A DNA stretch of 64,000 bases from assembly GCA_037042915.1 (NCBI GenBank), contig CM073200.1, forward strand, positions 496,001-560,000, in the 5' to 3' direction. The DNA comes from Auricularia sp. M13 (Eukaryota > Basidiomycota > Agaricomycetes > Auriculariales > Auriculariaceae). The notes beneath the pieces are model-generated. The model had not been told where the DNA came from, ran no database searches, and saw only the letters and a program-made list of their open reading frames with translations. The position numbers and the translations under genes are program-made. Shown one piece after another: positions 10,690 through 20,184 of this stretch (the stretch's first letter is position 1; every line of letters starts with the position of its first letter).

Positions 10690-11412
10690 TGTTACGCCCG
10701 TGCCCCGGTCCGCGGACCCCATGTGCTCTCGGCATCACTCGGCGTCATTCTACGTCACTCGGCCAACTCGGTCAACTCGGTCAAGCTCCCGAATACCCGG
10801 CTTATCTCCCCTCGTGTTCATATGCTCGGGATATGTTCTCCTCATCGTCCTCTACCTCTAGACCTCTCCCTCACTTCTCTAGCTTCCCTCCTTACTCGCA
10901 TACATCCACCTAACTCGCCTTGTCCCTACTGTATCGATAGTGTTCATATCCGGTTCGCTCCACTCGTCTTAGTCATCCGCCTCTCGTCATTCGCCCGATC
11001 CCCCGATACCTTACCCACTCGCTCTTACTCATCCTATCGGCCGATGACGACGATCTCTATTGATCTGAGGCCCCTCTCCTTCGTCTCTAGGATACACTCC
11101 GAGTACATCGGATCACCTCCCCAGGTATAAAAGACCCTTGACTTTGTATCTAGCTCCCCAGTTACGAAATCGACATAGTCGTGCCCCTCGCACACTCTAT
11201 CTCTCTCTCTCGACTTCGCCTCTGGGTTCTCCCCTCGCCCGACTTACTCGTCTGAGTCCTCTGCTGCTCGCGGTCCCTTCGGTCGTGCTACTCGACGTAG
11301 CCGGTGTGCTCAATAACGCACCGAAGGCTCTAGTTGTTCGTTCGAGTGTTCTCTGCGCCCGGACGTTCGACTATCCTTGCAACCAAACCCCCAAGGCACA
11401 GCAGGCTTAACA
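10690..11412 (+). repeat. 3' LTR of Ty3/gypsy element
   Basis: Begins TGTTACGCCC and ends GGCTTAACA, followed by the CCGTC duplication. It carries the same TATAAA-like box (near 11125). Confidence 0.95.
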
Positions 11413-11456
11413 CCGTCACCGGGCTGTTGTCCGTCCTGGACCATGTTGTCGGCCAT

Positions 11457-12636
11457 GTTAGGCGGCGATGGGAGAAAGGAGAGGTGTGGGTGGCGGCGGC
11501 CTCGTGGCACGCCGCATTTTGTAGTGTGCAGTACGAACAAAGGGACGTGTCTCGGTTGACGCTGACGCGTATTGATATGGCGCCTGGCTGGTTGCTGGCG
11601 CTCGAGCTCCTAGATACTGAGCTCGCCGCTATGGCACTCCGCACGCTACAGGTGTCTGAACTCTTTGTATGTATGCCTATGTCATTTATGGGCTTCTCTG
11701 TCGCTGTTGGCCTCCCATTGTCACTAGGGGGTATGTTCTTTTGTGCATGGCTGCACGGCGCTCTAGGCCTTGGCTGGTATGTGTGGAATAAATTCTCGTG
11801 AATGTTCTGGCCGACTATAGGGCTCTGGACTGTGGGTAAGGCAATATATTTGTGTTCTACTCTACGGCGGTCCCGGACTCCAGCCGTGGCACCCCACACG
11901 TTCCGCCCGCGCTCTTCACGACGCGGACGGCGTATCGTTGCCTGACAGTCAGCGCCAGGACCTTTCCTCGCACCCGTGAGCACATTACACGGTGGGAACG
12001 GTACCCCCATGGGCGGCATTCGGTGGCAACTATAGTCCACCGACATGGGAAGAAGAAAAGAAGCCCCTATATGAGCAGAGGTTACTAAACCGCAAACACG
12101 CTCGTATATTTCGCACTCGGGAGTTGAGAGCTTTGATTCCGGATTGGTGTGATGCTCTGCTGTCCTATATAATATAATATTTGGCCACTCCAAACCCCAT
12201 TCAATCGGATGTAAACCCGTTCGGCAAATTCCTGCGGGCAGCTTTCCCGACCGTTAAGATAACCGCTATGCAGCTTCCCTTTCCGTAGAAACAGCCTAGA
12301 TAGCATTTAAGAGGTGGAAAGAACAGATGCTAGGTCCAATTTTGCCCGGGGGGTTGCGGTAAAATGCTCCACACTGTTTGCCCCGAGCTGCAGACATTTC
12401 CATGCACTCAAGACCTCATCATTCCATGGAAATACTGAGGCAATGGATTGAGATCAATAGTGTGAGTATTTTCGTTAACTCTTATGGTGAACAGATGAGT
12501 ATTCCGAGAGCTGTAAACCGAACGGTGCTCGGTCACTCGGAAATAGCCGCCGGGCCCTCGGCCTTTTTTCACCACCGCTGCTCATCATTGCCACGCTTGA
12601 TCTCGCCGCGCCGGTGCACTCGTTACCTCTCTATGC
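11457..12636. other. Gap: LINE 5' region and spacer before the transposase-like ORF
   Basis: The part nearest 11,457 is presumably the LINE 5' UTR, but no boundary, target duplication or promoter can be fixed. Overlapping open frames here show no recognisable domain. The stretch just before 12,637 is a plausible promoter and 5' leader for the transposase-like ORF; I found no clear inverted repeat that matches sequence after 15,480. Confidence 0.5.
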
Positions 12637-15480
12637 ATGGGGAGTGCGAAACGAACCACCTTGGCATCTCGTGACAATGGCCAGGGCGCTCCTGCGGCCA
12701 AGAAGGCCCGTCTCGACAAGGAGAATGACGATCCGAATAATCGTGCTTCTCCGAGGCTTGTCGCGCAGCTTCAGGCCACCATTGCCTCTCAGCAGGAGAC
12801 CATACAGTCACAGGCTGCTGCTCTCGCTTCTGCTACTCAGAAATGCGCGGAGCTTTCTCAGGCAAAGGCCAACCTGCAGCGCACTGTGTCCTACTGGCAG
12901 CAGAAAGCCTCCACCCAGCCGGAGCCCAATTCGACGTCTCCAAGTGAGGACCACACTCTCCTTATCTCCCAGCTTCGCTCGAAGATTGGCAAGCTTGAGA
13001 TGTTGCTCTCTGAAGCCAGAGAGGAGCGTCACAAGATGCAGATCACTCGGGATCGCGCCCACGCCAGTCGGGAGAAGTATGCTCAGAAATGCGTCAAGGA
13101 GGCCATGGAGGTTCACTGCAAGGTGTCAGGAGAGGTTCCAGAGGCTCTGAGGGCGATGATTCGCGACGTTCACTGTCTAGACAACGTTCCGATGAAGCAT
13201 GTCTTCTCCGTGGCAAAGCGTGTCTGGGAATCGGCCGGTCTCACTGTCATTGGCTCGTTTTCGCACGGTCTGGTCGCCCTTTGCGTTCGTGAGGGCGGTA
13301 TCGCTGCTCAACTTCAAATAATTGATGCAATGCAATCGACTCAAGGTGTGTTTCATTTAGCCCTACTGAATAACACTGATTATATGCCAGGGCTTGTGCT
13401 AAGCTGTGACGGCACAGGGGACCGCGGACTTCACTATCAGTCGTACCATACCACGCTGAAAAAGGTCGATGGAAACGTGCAGACCTTGTTCCTCGGCCTT
13501 CGACGGCAAGCGCAGCATACCAGCGAGCAGCAGCTCATCGACTGGGAGCGCATGTTGATTGAGCTTCGGGACACCTGGAATGCGAGTCCGTTGGGCCAGA
13601 TTATGCCCATTACGCTGGATTTTATCCTTGCTCTCTGCGTCGGGACCAACATGGACCATGCGGCGGAGATGAAGAAGCTCAATCGCCTGCTCCAGGAGCT
13701 CAAACGCCGTGTGGATCGTCTCTCACGTGGCTACGAGGTCATTGATGGTCTGAATGACCTCCAGTACCAGTCGCTTTCAGCCGAGGTGCTCCAGACGCTC
13801 ATCCAGGAACAGGGGGGCGACGCGGAGTGGGACTCGCTGCCTGCCGAGGCACAGGACGAGCTCTATCAGGCCGGTCTGGATCGAATTGCACAGCAGCTAG
13901 GAGAGCAGAAGTTCTCCGAGCTCCCTGCTGCTGTCCAGGCACGCATCGACCTCTGGTTCTGGTTCGGGTGCACGATGCACAAGGAACTCAATGCAATCAA
14001 GGCGGGCAGCGATCGAATGGCCATAGCGTGGAAGGACCTCGGTGCTACACCGCCGATGAAGTTCTTGAACAAGGACAACGCTGCAGCCGCCGCCTCTGGC
14101 TCCCTTGCTGCCAAAGAGCGTGCGGAGAGCGTCTCTCAGGCCGGCGGTGCAAAGCTTGCTTACTCTCTGGGGATGCTGCTGCGCCACAAAGATCCCAAGA
14201 AGGGCTACCAGCGTACATTCAACAATTTCATGTACGAAGAGCTCGGGTTCTCGGTGCAATTCCCTGACGTTGGCCGCTCTCGTTTCCACACTACGACTGG
14301 TGCCAGCGCCTTCATCATCCTGCACGCCATCTCCATTATTAGCTTCCTTGGATTCGCATTCTGGAAGAAGGAGAAGCCGGGATTCACTAATTTCGAGCAG
14401 AATTGCTACGATGCGTTGCACGATGCTCCGACCCGCACCGAATCGGCCGTCCTGGCAGTCTGCCATGTTGTTTTCAGCATCCCCTACGTGGCAGAAACGC
14501 GCGCACCTGGCGTAAATGCAGCGACACTGGGCCCTCTACATACAAGGGTCATCTCTTTCTGTCGCAGGCTTGCCGCTGCTCCGTCCGCACTTGTCGATCA
14601 CCTGCCAACACAGTCCTACAAGGACTGCACCCTGAACGAGCAGCCATACGCGGAGATCGACGTTATTTATGCGGTCTTGGACCTCTATCGCGATGGGCAG
14701 CTACCACATTTTCTAGAGCTGCTTTCCGCGTTCTTCGAGGGCTGTGCATCGAAGTTTGAGGACTTCACCGTCGAGTTTGCGGACGATTCCCCCTTAGCGA
14801 GGGCAGCACCCGAGGATCTGGACCGCGTCTTCTTTCCTGCCACCAACGATCGCAATGAATCTGCACTTGCGCAGCTCCGGGATGCGCATCGGGATGCGGC
14901 CAACATCACCGACGACATCCTGAATGCGAGGCTAACATACAAGCTGAACAAAACGGGCGAGTACATGGCTGGTTTAGAACCACCAGCACAGTCGTATATT
15001 CGACGTCGCGCACGGGAGCAAGAGGCGGCATCGCGCAAACGGCGCGACGATACGACGGAGGCGCAGCATTTCAAACAGACCGCGCAGGAACACTTCGCGG
15101 CTGCGCAACGCAAGGCAGAGCAGGACCTCCAGGAGAGAAATGAGCGCACAGACCGCTTGGACCTACTCGAATCGTCCGGCAGGCTCATTACGGACCCTGG
15201 TGACGTGCAGCAGCGTTTGGACGAGAAGAAGTTGACCGTCAAGGATCTTGACGAGCAACTTGAGTGGCACCGCTGGAGGGGTCTCCCTGTGGACCATGAG
15301 AACAAGGTTTCTATGGTTAAGAGTACCTATAAAAAGAAGGAGGACAAGGTAATTGCACTCACCCGGGCTATAACTGCCCTTCAGAAGCTAGAAATACAGG
15401 AAACGGCAATAATGCCTGTATCGTTAGATAATGTATTTTTAGAGGCTACATACGTAGATACAGCACATATTCAACCTTAG
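12637..15480 (+). CDS. Transposase-like protein, Agaricomycete DGT/DHAA/CxxH family (RNase H-like fold, hAT/KDZ-like order), intact
   Basis: An intronless 947-codon ORF. After a Gln/Ala-rich coiled-coil N-terminus (residues about 40-165) come motifs typical of a very abundant unnamed Agaricomycete family: SCDGTGDRGLHYQSYH (Asp near 257), VGTNMDHAAEMKKLNRLL (Asp near 340), WFWFGCTMHKELNAIKAG (Cys445, His448), DNAAAAASG and PATNDRNESALAQLRDAH (Glu near 741), then a charged coiled-coil tail. The order D, D, C-x2-H, E resembles hAT and KDZ-type DDE transposases; that is inference from motif order, not homology I could test. The neighbouring transposons fit a mobile origin. I found no terminal inverted repeats, so element ends are unknown. 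The ORF has no stops or frameshifts. Confidence 0.7.
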   Translation: MGSAKRTTLASRDNGQGAPAAKKARLDKENDDPNNRASPRLVAQLQATIASQQETIQSQAAALASATQKCAELSQAKANLQRTVSYWQQKASTQPEPNSTSPSEDHTLLISQLRSKIGKLEMLLSEAREERHKMQITRDRAHASREKYAQKCVKEAMEVHCKVSGEVPEALRAMIRDVHCLDNVPMKHVFSVAKRVWESAGLTVIGSFSHGLVALCVREGGIAAQLQIIDAMQSTQGVFHLALLNNTDYMPGLVLSCDGTGDRGLHYQSYHTTLKKVDGNVQTLFLGLRRQAQHTSEQQLIDWERMLIELRDTWNASPLGQIMPITLDFILALCVGTNMDHAAEMKKLNRLLQELKRRVDRLSRGYEVIDGLNDLQYQSLSAEVLQTLIQEQGGDAEWDSLPAEAQDELYQAGLDRIAQQLGEQKFSELPAAVQARIDLWFWFGCTMHKELNAIKAGSDRMAIAWKDLGATPPMKFLNKDNAAAAASGSLAAKERAESVSQAGGAKLAYSLGMLLRHKDPKKGYQRTFNNFMYEELGFSVQFPDVGRSRFHTTTGASAFIILHAISIISFLGFAFWKKEKPGFTNFEQNCYDALHDAPTRTESAVLAVCHVVFSIPYVAETRAPGVNAATLGPLHTRVISFCRRLAAAPSALVDHLPTQSYKDCTLNEQPYAEIDVIYAVLDLYRDGQLPHFLELLSAFFEGCASKFEDFTVEFADDSPLARAAPEDLDRVFFPATNDRNESALAQLRDAHRDAANITDDILNARLTYKLNKTGEYMAGLEPPAQSYIRRRAREQEAASRKRRDDTTEAQHFKQTAQEHFAAAQRKAEQDLQERNERTDRLDLLESSGRLITDPGDVQQRLDEKKLTVKDLDEQLEWHRWRGLPVDHENKVSMVKSTYKKKEDKVIALTRAITALQKLEIQETAIMPVSLDNVFLEATYVDTAHIQP

Positions 15481-15946
15481 GATGCCTTAGTTTTATGCAG
15501 AGACTTTGTGGCGGTCGAAAATGGGATTTCGGCGGCTGCCAACGGGCCATCAAAACCTTCGCTCAGTCCATACTGCGCTATTGTCACAGAGGAACAATTC
15601 AAAAACTGCAGAGAATGCTAGATATTCATTAGGGCTTTGGTTTGACATCTTATTCGAGGTGTGGGGCAACGAAATACGTGTGCTAGAGTCCGCGCAGTGT
15701 TCGCGGAGACTTGTCAGAATGGGAATCGGGAACTCCCGGTCCCTTCGGTTTGGACAGGCCATACTAGTATATAGATCTATCAACTGTGAGGAATGTGACG
15801 AAGAACTCGATCGAACAATGACGCGAGCGGGACTTGCCGGCACGCGCCTGCAGTGACGCTGCTTCATCTCGTCTCAAACTGCACACTCGGATTCTCTCCG
15901 CGACTATATCATCCCAAATATCGAAATTGGATATAAATCCGTTGTC
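15481..15946. other. Gap between transposase-like ORF and eIF4E
   Basis: This holds the 3' flank of the transposase-like ORF and the promoter of the eIF4E gene. Small open frames here show no domain. I see no clear repeat or element end. Confidence 0.5.
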
Positions 15947-16899
15947 ATGTCCACCGGATACTTTGGCTCTTCGACCCGGACGCAGACGACGACGTCGGCG
16001 GCCAGTACGCCATCGGTCGCCATCCCCATCCGGCCGGGCGCTGGGTCGCGCGCGGGCAGCACGACGACGACCAAGACGGCGCTCTCGCTGCAGACGGGCG
16101 ACGCGCCCGAGGCGCTGGCCGGCGGCAAGCATCCGCTGCGACAAACGTGAGCCCCAGCGGCCGCCGCCGCGCGCGTGCGTTCAGTCAGTGAGCTTCGAGC
16201 CGCAGATGGGTCTTCTGGTTCCGCCAGCAGCGCGCGCCCGGGAACAAGATCACCAACTACGAGGAGGGCATCAAGCGCGTCGCCGGCGTCTCGTCTGTGC
16301 GTTGCGATATTCCGATTATCGCTGGTGTCTGACCGAATGAATTCATGCCAGGTCGAGTCGTTCTGGACGCTCTGGGCGCACCTCCGCCCGCCATCTGCGC
16401 TGCAGCCCACGACGGACTATATGCTCTTCCACGGCGCCGTCCGACGCCCGGTCTGGGAGGACCCGCTCAACGCTGCCGGCGGGAAATGGATCCTGCGTCT
16501 GCGAAAGGGCGTTAGCGACCGTCTCTGGGAGGACCTCGTGCTCGCCATCGTCGGCGACCAGTTCGGCGACGACGACGAGCTGTGTGGATGCACTATCAGC
16601 GTGCGTCCCACAGAGGACATCATCAGCGTGTGGCACAAGACGACGGCCGATTCGCGCGCCGTCGAGCGTGTCCGCGACACCATCCGGCGTGTGCTCGGCC
16701 TCAACTCTGCCACAAACATGGATTACAAGTCCAACAACGGTACGCTTTTGCTCTGTATTCGGAGCTCGTCTGACTCGTTCAACCCTGCCTAGATTCATTG
16801 AACGACAAAAGCAGCTTCCGCAACACCGCCTACGACCGTACCCCGATCAGCGCAACGTTCGACAGGACACAGCTCACCGGGCTACAGGAGAGGGCCTGA
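15947..16899 (+). CDS. Class II eIF4E-like cap-binding protein (4EHP/nCBP type)
   Basis: Four exons (15947-16146, 16206-16296, 16352-16739, 16793-16899; introns 55-59 bp) give 261 aa. After a Ser/Thr-rich N-terminus the eIF4E core runs from HPLRQTWVFWFRQQ to the end, with VESFWTLWAHL, VWEDPLNAAGGKWILRLRKG and EDIISVWHKT. The cap-stacking tryptophan equivalent to human W56 is replaced by Tyr in KITNYEEGIKRV, while the W102 (VWED) and W166 (SVWHK) equivalents remain. That Tyr is the hallmark of class II eIF4E (4EHP, nCBP), which binds the mRNA cap more weakly and often represses translation. The start is the first ATG before the conserved core. It runs convergently toward KEI1. Confidence 0.9.
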
Positions 16900-17402
16900 C
16901 ATGGCGTTTGTTGTTTTCGTGTTCTAGTAGGTGTCGATAAAATACCAGGAAAACGGAAAACACTGGAAACTCCAAAAGGCCAAAGTGCTGGGATGACATG
17001 TCGCATCCCTCGTCGCGCTGCTCAATCATTAGAGCGACGTCGTTGGCCTAATCTGAAGCTGGCGTCGATTATGCGTGGACTGTTCCCCAGATCCATGGGC
17101 AACCAACGGCTGACTCACGGTCGGCTTGTCTTGGAGTCGCAGTAGCATTGGCAGCGTTGAAGGAAGCCTTTGACTATCAAGTCCAAGTGCTCCCACTTGG
17201 TTCGAATCCAGGTCTGGAGATCACACGCAGAATGAGTACTGCGGGCAACGTCACGGGCTTGTCTGGCCTTGTGGCCGCATTGTACCCGTAGTGGAGCGAG
17301 CGAAGCATAACCATTGCGTGAGAGAGAGAAAACGAAACATCGCCATTACGCCAGAGCCAAACGTACAATACTTGTGCCACCAAAAGACAGTCGTTGCATC
17401 AT
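16900..17402. other. Gap between convergent eIF4E and KEI1
   Basis: 3' flanks of two convergent genes. It contains a sequence matching a tRNA B-box (GGTTCGAATCC near 17199), but no foldable tRNA around it. Confidence 0.5.
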
Positions 17403-18444
17403 CTATCGTCGCGCCGCAGCCGCCACGCCCAACTCGTCTGCGTCTGCGCCGCCGGAGCTCGCGCTGGCGCTCTCCTCGCTCGTGCCGAGCCGGGAGTGAA
17501 ACCCATGGGCGCGCTCGTCCTCGTCGAACAGGACCTCGTCGGCGACGACGTCCTCGGCGTTCGGGAAGTATTTGTGGAAGTTGGGCGTGCGCAGGGCCGA
17601 GAAGTCGTCGTGCTCGTCCTCGTGCAGCGACGTCGTCTCGCTGTCGAACTGCGCGTGCAGCCCGCCTCGTCTATAGAACGACGGCTGCGATGCCAGGGTC
17701 AAGGGCAGCGACCGGTAGGTGCCTTGCCGCAGGTGCCAGGCGTAGGAGTAGATGAGGAGGGCAAAGTAAATCTTGCAAGCCGGTCAGCAAATAGAAGTGA
17801 CAGGAAAGTCAAAGGTGGCCCGGATTGCAATCTGCCTGCGGACGTGAATGCAGTCCAGTGGCTGATCATGTTGCACGGCATGCATCGTTCGAACCAAACT
17901 CTGCTGTCCCGCGGATAACAGTACTACGCACCTTAACTAGCCATCCCCCGATGAGAAGTGCCATGGCAAATCCCTTCTCCTTGTTCCAGATTTGCATAGC
18001 AGCTTGCGCGAGTTCGGCATCGTTCAACGGTTGGGTGACGTTAGCAAGCTGCATAAGCTGCTGTTGGGCCTTCGAGTTGGCCTGCCGGCGGCCGTCGTGT
18101 GGGTTATATACCCACCAGCGGACGCCGAAGAAGACGGTCCAGGTTGTCGAGACAAGGTGATCGAGCATGAACATGTGCGCGAAATACAGCGTGCGTTTCG
18201 TGTCTTCGGACGAGACGGCATTGAGGCCCCAGGCGAAGGCAACGAGGGCCGCTATCGAATAAACGTAGAGGCTGAGCTGGGCGAGCGAGCCGCCAGTAAA
18301 GACGGCGATGAGGCCGTAGATGCCTGCGACCTTGTTGAGGAGCGCAAAGAGCACGGAGAGCGTGACCCCGGTCTTGAGGTCCATGCAGCCCAGGAAGGAG
18401 CGGAACGGCCGCGGGCGCCATTTGGGGTTGAGCCTGAGTCGCAT
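17403..18444 (-). CDS. KEI1: Inositol phosphorylceramide synthase regulatory subunit Kei1
   Basis: Two exons (18444-17932 and 17771-17403, intron about 160 bp) give about 293 aa. The protein starts MRLRLNPKW, then SFLGCMDLKTGVTLSVLFAL with LLNKVAGIYGLIAVFTGG, which match the Kei1 family; several hydrophobic segments follow (QLSLYVYSIAALVAFAWGL; MFMLDHLVSTTWTVFFGVRWW; FAMALLIGGWLVK joined to IYFALLIYSYAWHL). Kei1 is a Golgi membrane protein that activates and localises the catalytic subunit Aur1, which makes the fungal sphingolipid inositol phosphorylceramide. The tail is acidic and Ser-rich. The start at 18,444 is the first in-frame ATG before the family core. It is divergent from the unknown gene at 18,756. 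Confidence 0.9.
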
Positions 18445-18755
18445 GGCGTGTCGTGTCGCCGTCGCCTGCTTCGTGCGCGTCACTGTCAACTTGCGGACGC
18501 TCAGTATCCTGTCGGTGATGGCGCGAAGCAGAGTTGCGGATCGGCAGCCCCCGGCGGTTCGCTGCTTCTTGCCCTCTCACCACCATTATGCCGACCCTCT
18601 TCCCGCCTCATCCACACGTTGTTGTGCACAGGCTCGACTCTCCAGACCGTCCCGAATTTGCCTCTTTTGTTTTTGACTCGTGTGCTCGCCCGCTACCCGC
18701 ATGGGCCATCAACCGCGTTCGTTCCTTCGAACCCAACCACAATAGCGATGTCATA
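18445..18755. promoter_or_regulatory. Divergent promoter region between KEI1 and the tandem unknown family
   Basis: A 311-bp interval between two divergent starts. No clear TATA box is seen. Confidence 0.5.
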
Positions 18756-20041
18756 ATGGAAGATCACGGCGAAAGGGACGCGCTGGACCCGTCGCAGCTA
18801 TCCGACGTCGCGGACGCCATATTCCTCGTTGTCTCCAGGGCGCGTCGTTTGGATGCCCGCCAACACGATTTCTCGCCTTTGCTCTTCTTTACAGTCGGCG
18901 CTTGTGTCAAGGCTGTCCTGAAGGACGCGGTTCTCAGGTTTGGCGGTTTTACTTGATCACGACGAGATGCTGACTCAAGCGTCAGCGACGATATCTGGGT
19001 TGCACTCCGTCGAGTACCGCTGGCCCTAGCAGACTTAGGACATCTTGCACCCAAGTACATGCTCAACCCGTTGCTAGTCCTCCTGCCACTGCCGTACGCG
19101 GCGATGAGCACCGAGGAAGCGACTCCCCCAGCGATACCAACACCCCCTCTTTCCGACGCCAGTACCGACAGTAGCAGTTCAGAGGCGTCAGACATGGATC
19201 TCTCGGAGTGGCTAGCTCGTCCATGCACTACAGTCTCGCGCACCTCCGAGTACGTGTTCGACGACGGTCCGCCTGCTCCAGCGAACGATACGATGCATCA
19301 GGTCATCACTGCCGCCAAACCACCGCGTCACTTTCTCTCTGTCTTGGTCGTTGCGGCTTGTGATGAGATATATGATGCTGTTTCCAGTGCATTGTACCAG
19401 CGTCTCTCGTGGAACGTCCACACACCCATCATGGGAATATCCTTCGCCCGTGACTCGGACATCGTTCGTATTCTTGTTGCCTGGCTCGAGCATTCTGCTC
19501 AAGATGCAGACGAACTGGTTTGTGGTGTATGCTCTCTTGCTTTCGTTAACTAATCGATCTATGATAGCCACGTGTTCATGTACTGCATGCGGCGCCATTG
19601 GCGTTAGCAGGGGGAGCTGTCAGCCAGGGACTCTTCTCACTCCAAGATCCTAACGATTCACTCGTTCTGGCTCGTCTGTTGATCTGCCTGGCGAAGGGTT
19701 TCTCAAGAGACCGCCAGGAGAGCCAATTATTGGACCAGAACGTTCTCCCCCGTTGGCGTGCGGATCAACTGCCAATCCAGAAAGCTTTAGCCATAGGTTG
19801 GTCGGATACATCTGTTCGCCAGTGGGCCTCGCAGACGGCGCAAGCAACAGACTGGTACGACAGCCGCGCAATCCCAATATCCTTACTTACCGCAGTGGCA
19901 TAGTATCGAAATCGACGTGCCGTCCAGCGTGAATTCATCGAAGCAGTCAGACAGGTACAGTACTATCCCCAGGGGCGTAGGCACTGTTCTGACTATATAT
20001 GTAGCCAGAGCTCTTGCAGGTTAGTCGGCGAACCTGCTTGA
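18756..20041 (+). CDS. Unknown protein, tandem family member 1
   Basis: Five exons (18756-18937, 18980-19517, 19568-19854, 19904-19954, 20020-20041) sum to 359 aa; the last two are less certain. Not a named family. The N-terminal half is helical and Ser/Pro-rich. The C-terminal half has TPIMGISFARD, IVRILVAWLEHS and FSLQDPNDSLVLARLLICL, which line up with FPVFGLLTEG, AVVMAWAAR and YDISDPAGAFNLASFLLRL in the next gene and with the third gene at 22,973. It therefore appears to be a diverged paralog. The E-x-K signature seen in the third gene is absent here. Tandem same-strand arrangement suggests local duplication. Confidence 0.6.
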
Positions 20042-20184
20042 AAAGTCCTCGATGAGTAATGGCTCCGCAGTGCACAGTCGGCCCAGAAAAGATATACATT
20101 TGATGAGTACGATGAGAGCTGCTATCTCGGTTTCCATTGCTCATCCCGATCCTTAGATTCATTGCTCTTAGAGAAATTCGCAAC

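Larger units (their letters stand above)
2802..11412 (+). mobile_element. Ty3/gypsy LTR retrotransposon (chromovirus), about 8.6 kb, looks nearly whole
   Basis: Two 723-bp LTRs (2802-3524, 10690-11412) begin TGTTA and end TAACA, and the element is flanked by CCGTC on both sides (2797-2801 and 11413-11417). Inside, in order, are gag with a CCHC knuckle, protease, reverse transcriptase, RNase H, integrase and chromodomain, the Ty3 order with the chromovirus marker. A purine tract precedes the 3' LTR. All parts are recognisable but not in single open frames; I estimate a handful of breaks, so it is a fossil. The LTRs differ at only about four substitutions and three small indels, so insertion was recent. 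It is inserted into LINE ORF1. No plain TGG-type primer site is evident right after the 5' LTR. Confidence 0.95.
1..11456 (-). mobile_element. LINE (probable Tad1-like non-LTR retrotransposon), 3' part beyond left edge, split by two nested insertions
   Basis: The minus strand carries ORF1 (from 11,456, interrupted, to 1464) followed by an APE-type endonuclease (474 to the left edge), the usual order in two-ORF LINEs. The Ty3-type element (2802-11412) lies inside the first codons of ORF1 and the MITE (882-1450) lies between ORF1 and ORF2. Removing each insertion together with one copy of its target duplication leaves contiguous LINE sequence, which shows both insertions came later. Reverse transcriptase, 3' UTR, tail and target duplication are outside the window, and the 5' end somewhere upstream of 11,456 cannot be fixed. 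Clade assignment to Tad1 is inferred from resemblance to Agaricomycete LINEs. Confidence 0.8.

Noticed and set aside
11330-12193. Long minus-strand open frame over the LTR end and LINE leader
   Set aside because: It crosses the LTR boundary, overlaps the LINE ORF1 start in another frame, and has no domain.
12181-15900. Terminal inverted repeats for the transposase-like ORF
   Set aside because: Comparing flanks by eye gave only short matches (for example AAACCGAA near 12,516 and in complement near 15,747) that are no better than chance.
15834-16798. Minus-strand ORFs overlapping eIF4E
   Set aside because: The plus strand has a complete, spliced, conserved eIF4E protein; the minus frames lack domains.
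17140-17215. tRNA-like sequence with a perfect B-box (GGTTCGAATCC) and a pairable T-arm
   Set aside because: The 3' acceptor strand finds no partner upstream at the right distance and the A-box match is poor, so no tRNA folds. At most it is a pseudogene or tRNA-derived scrap.
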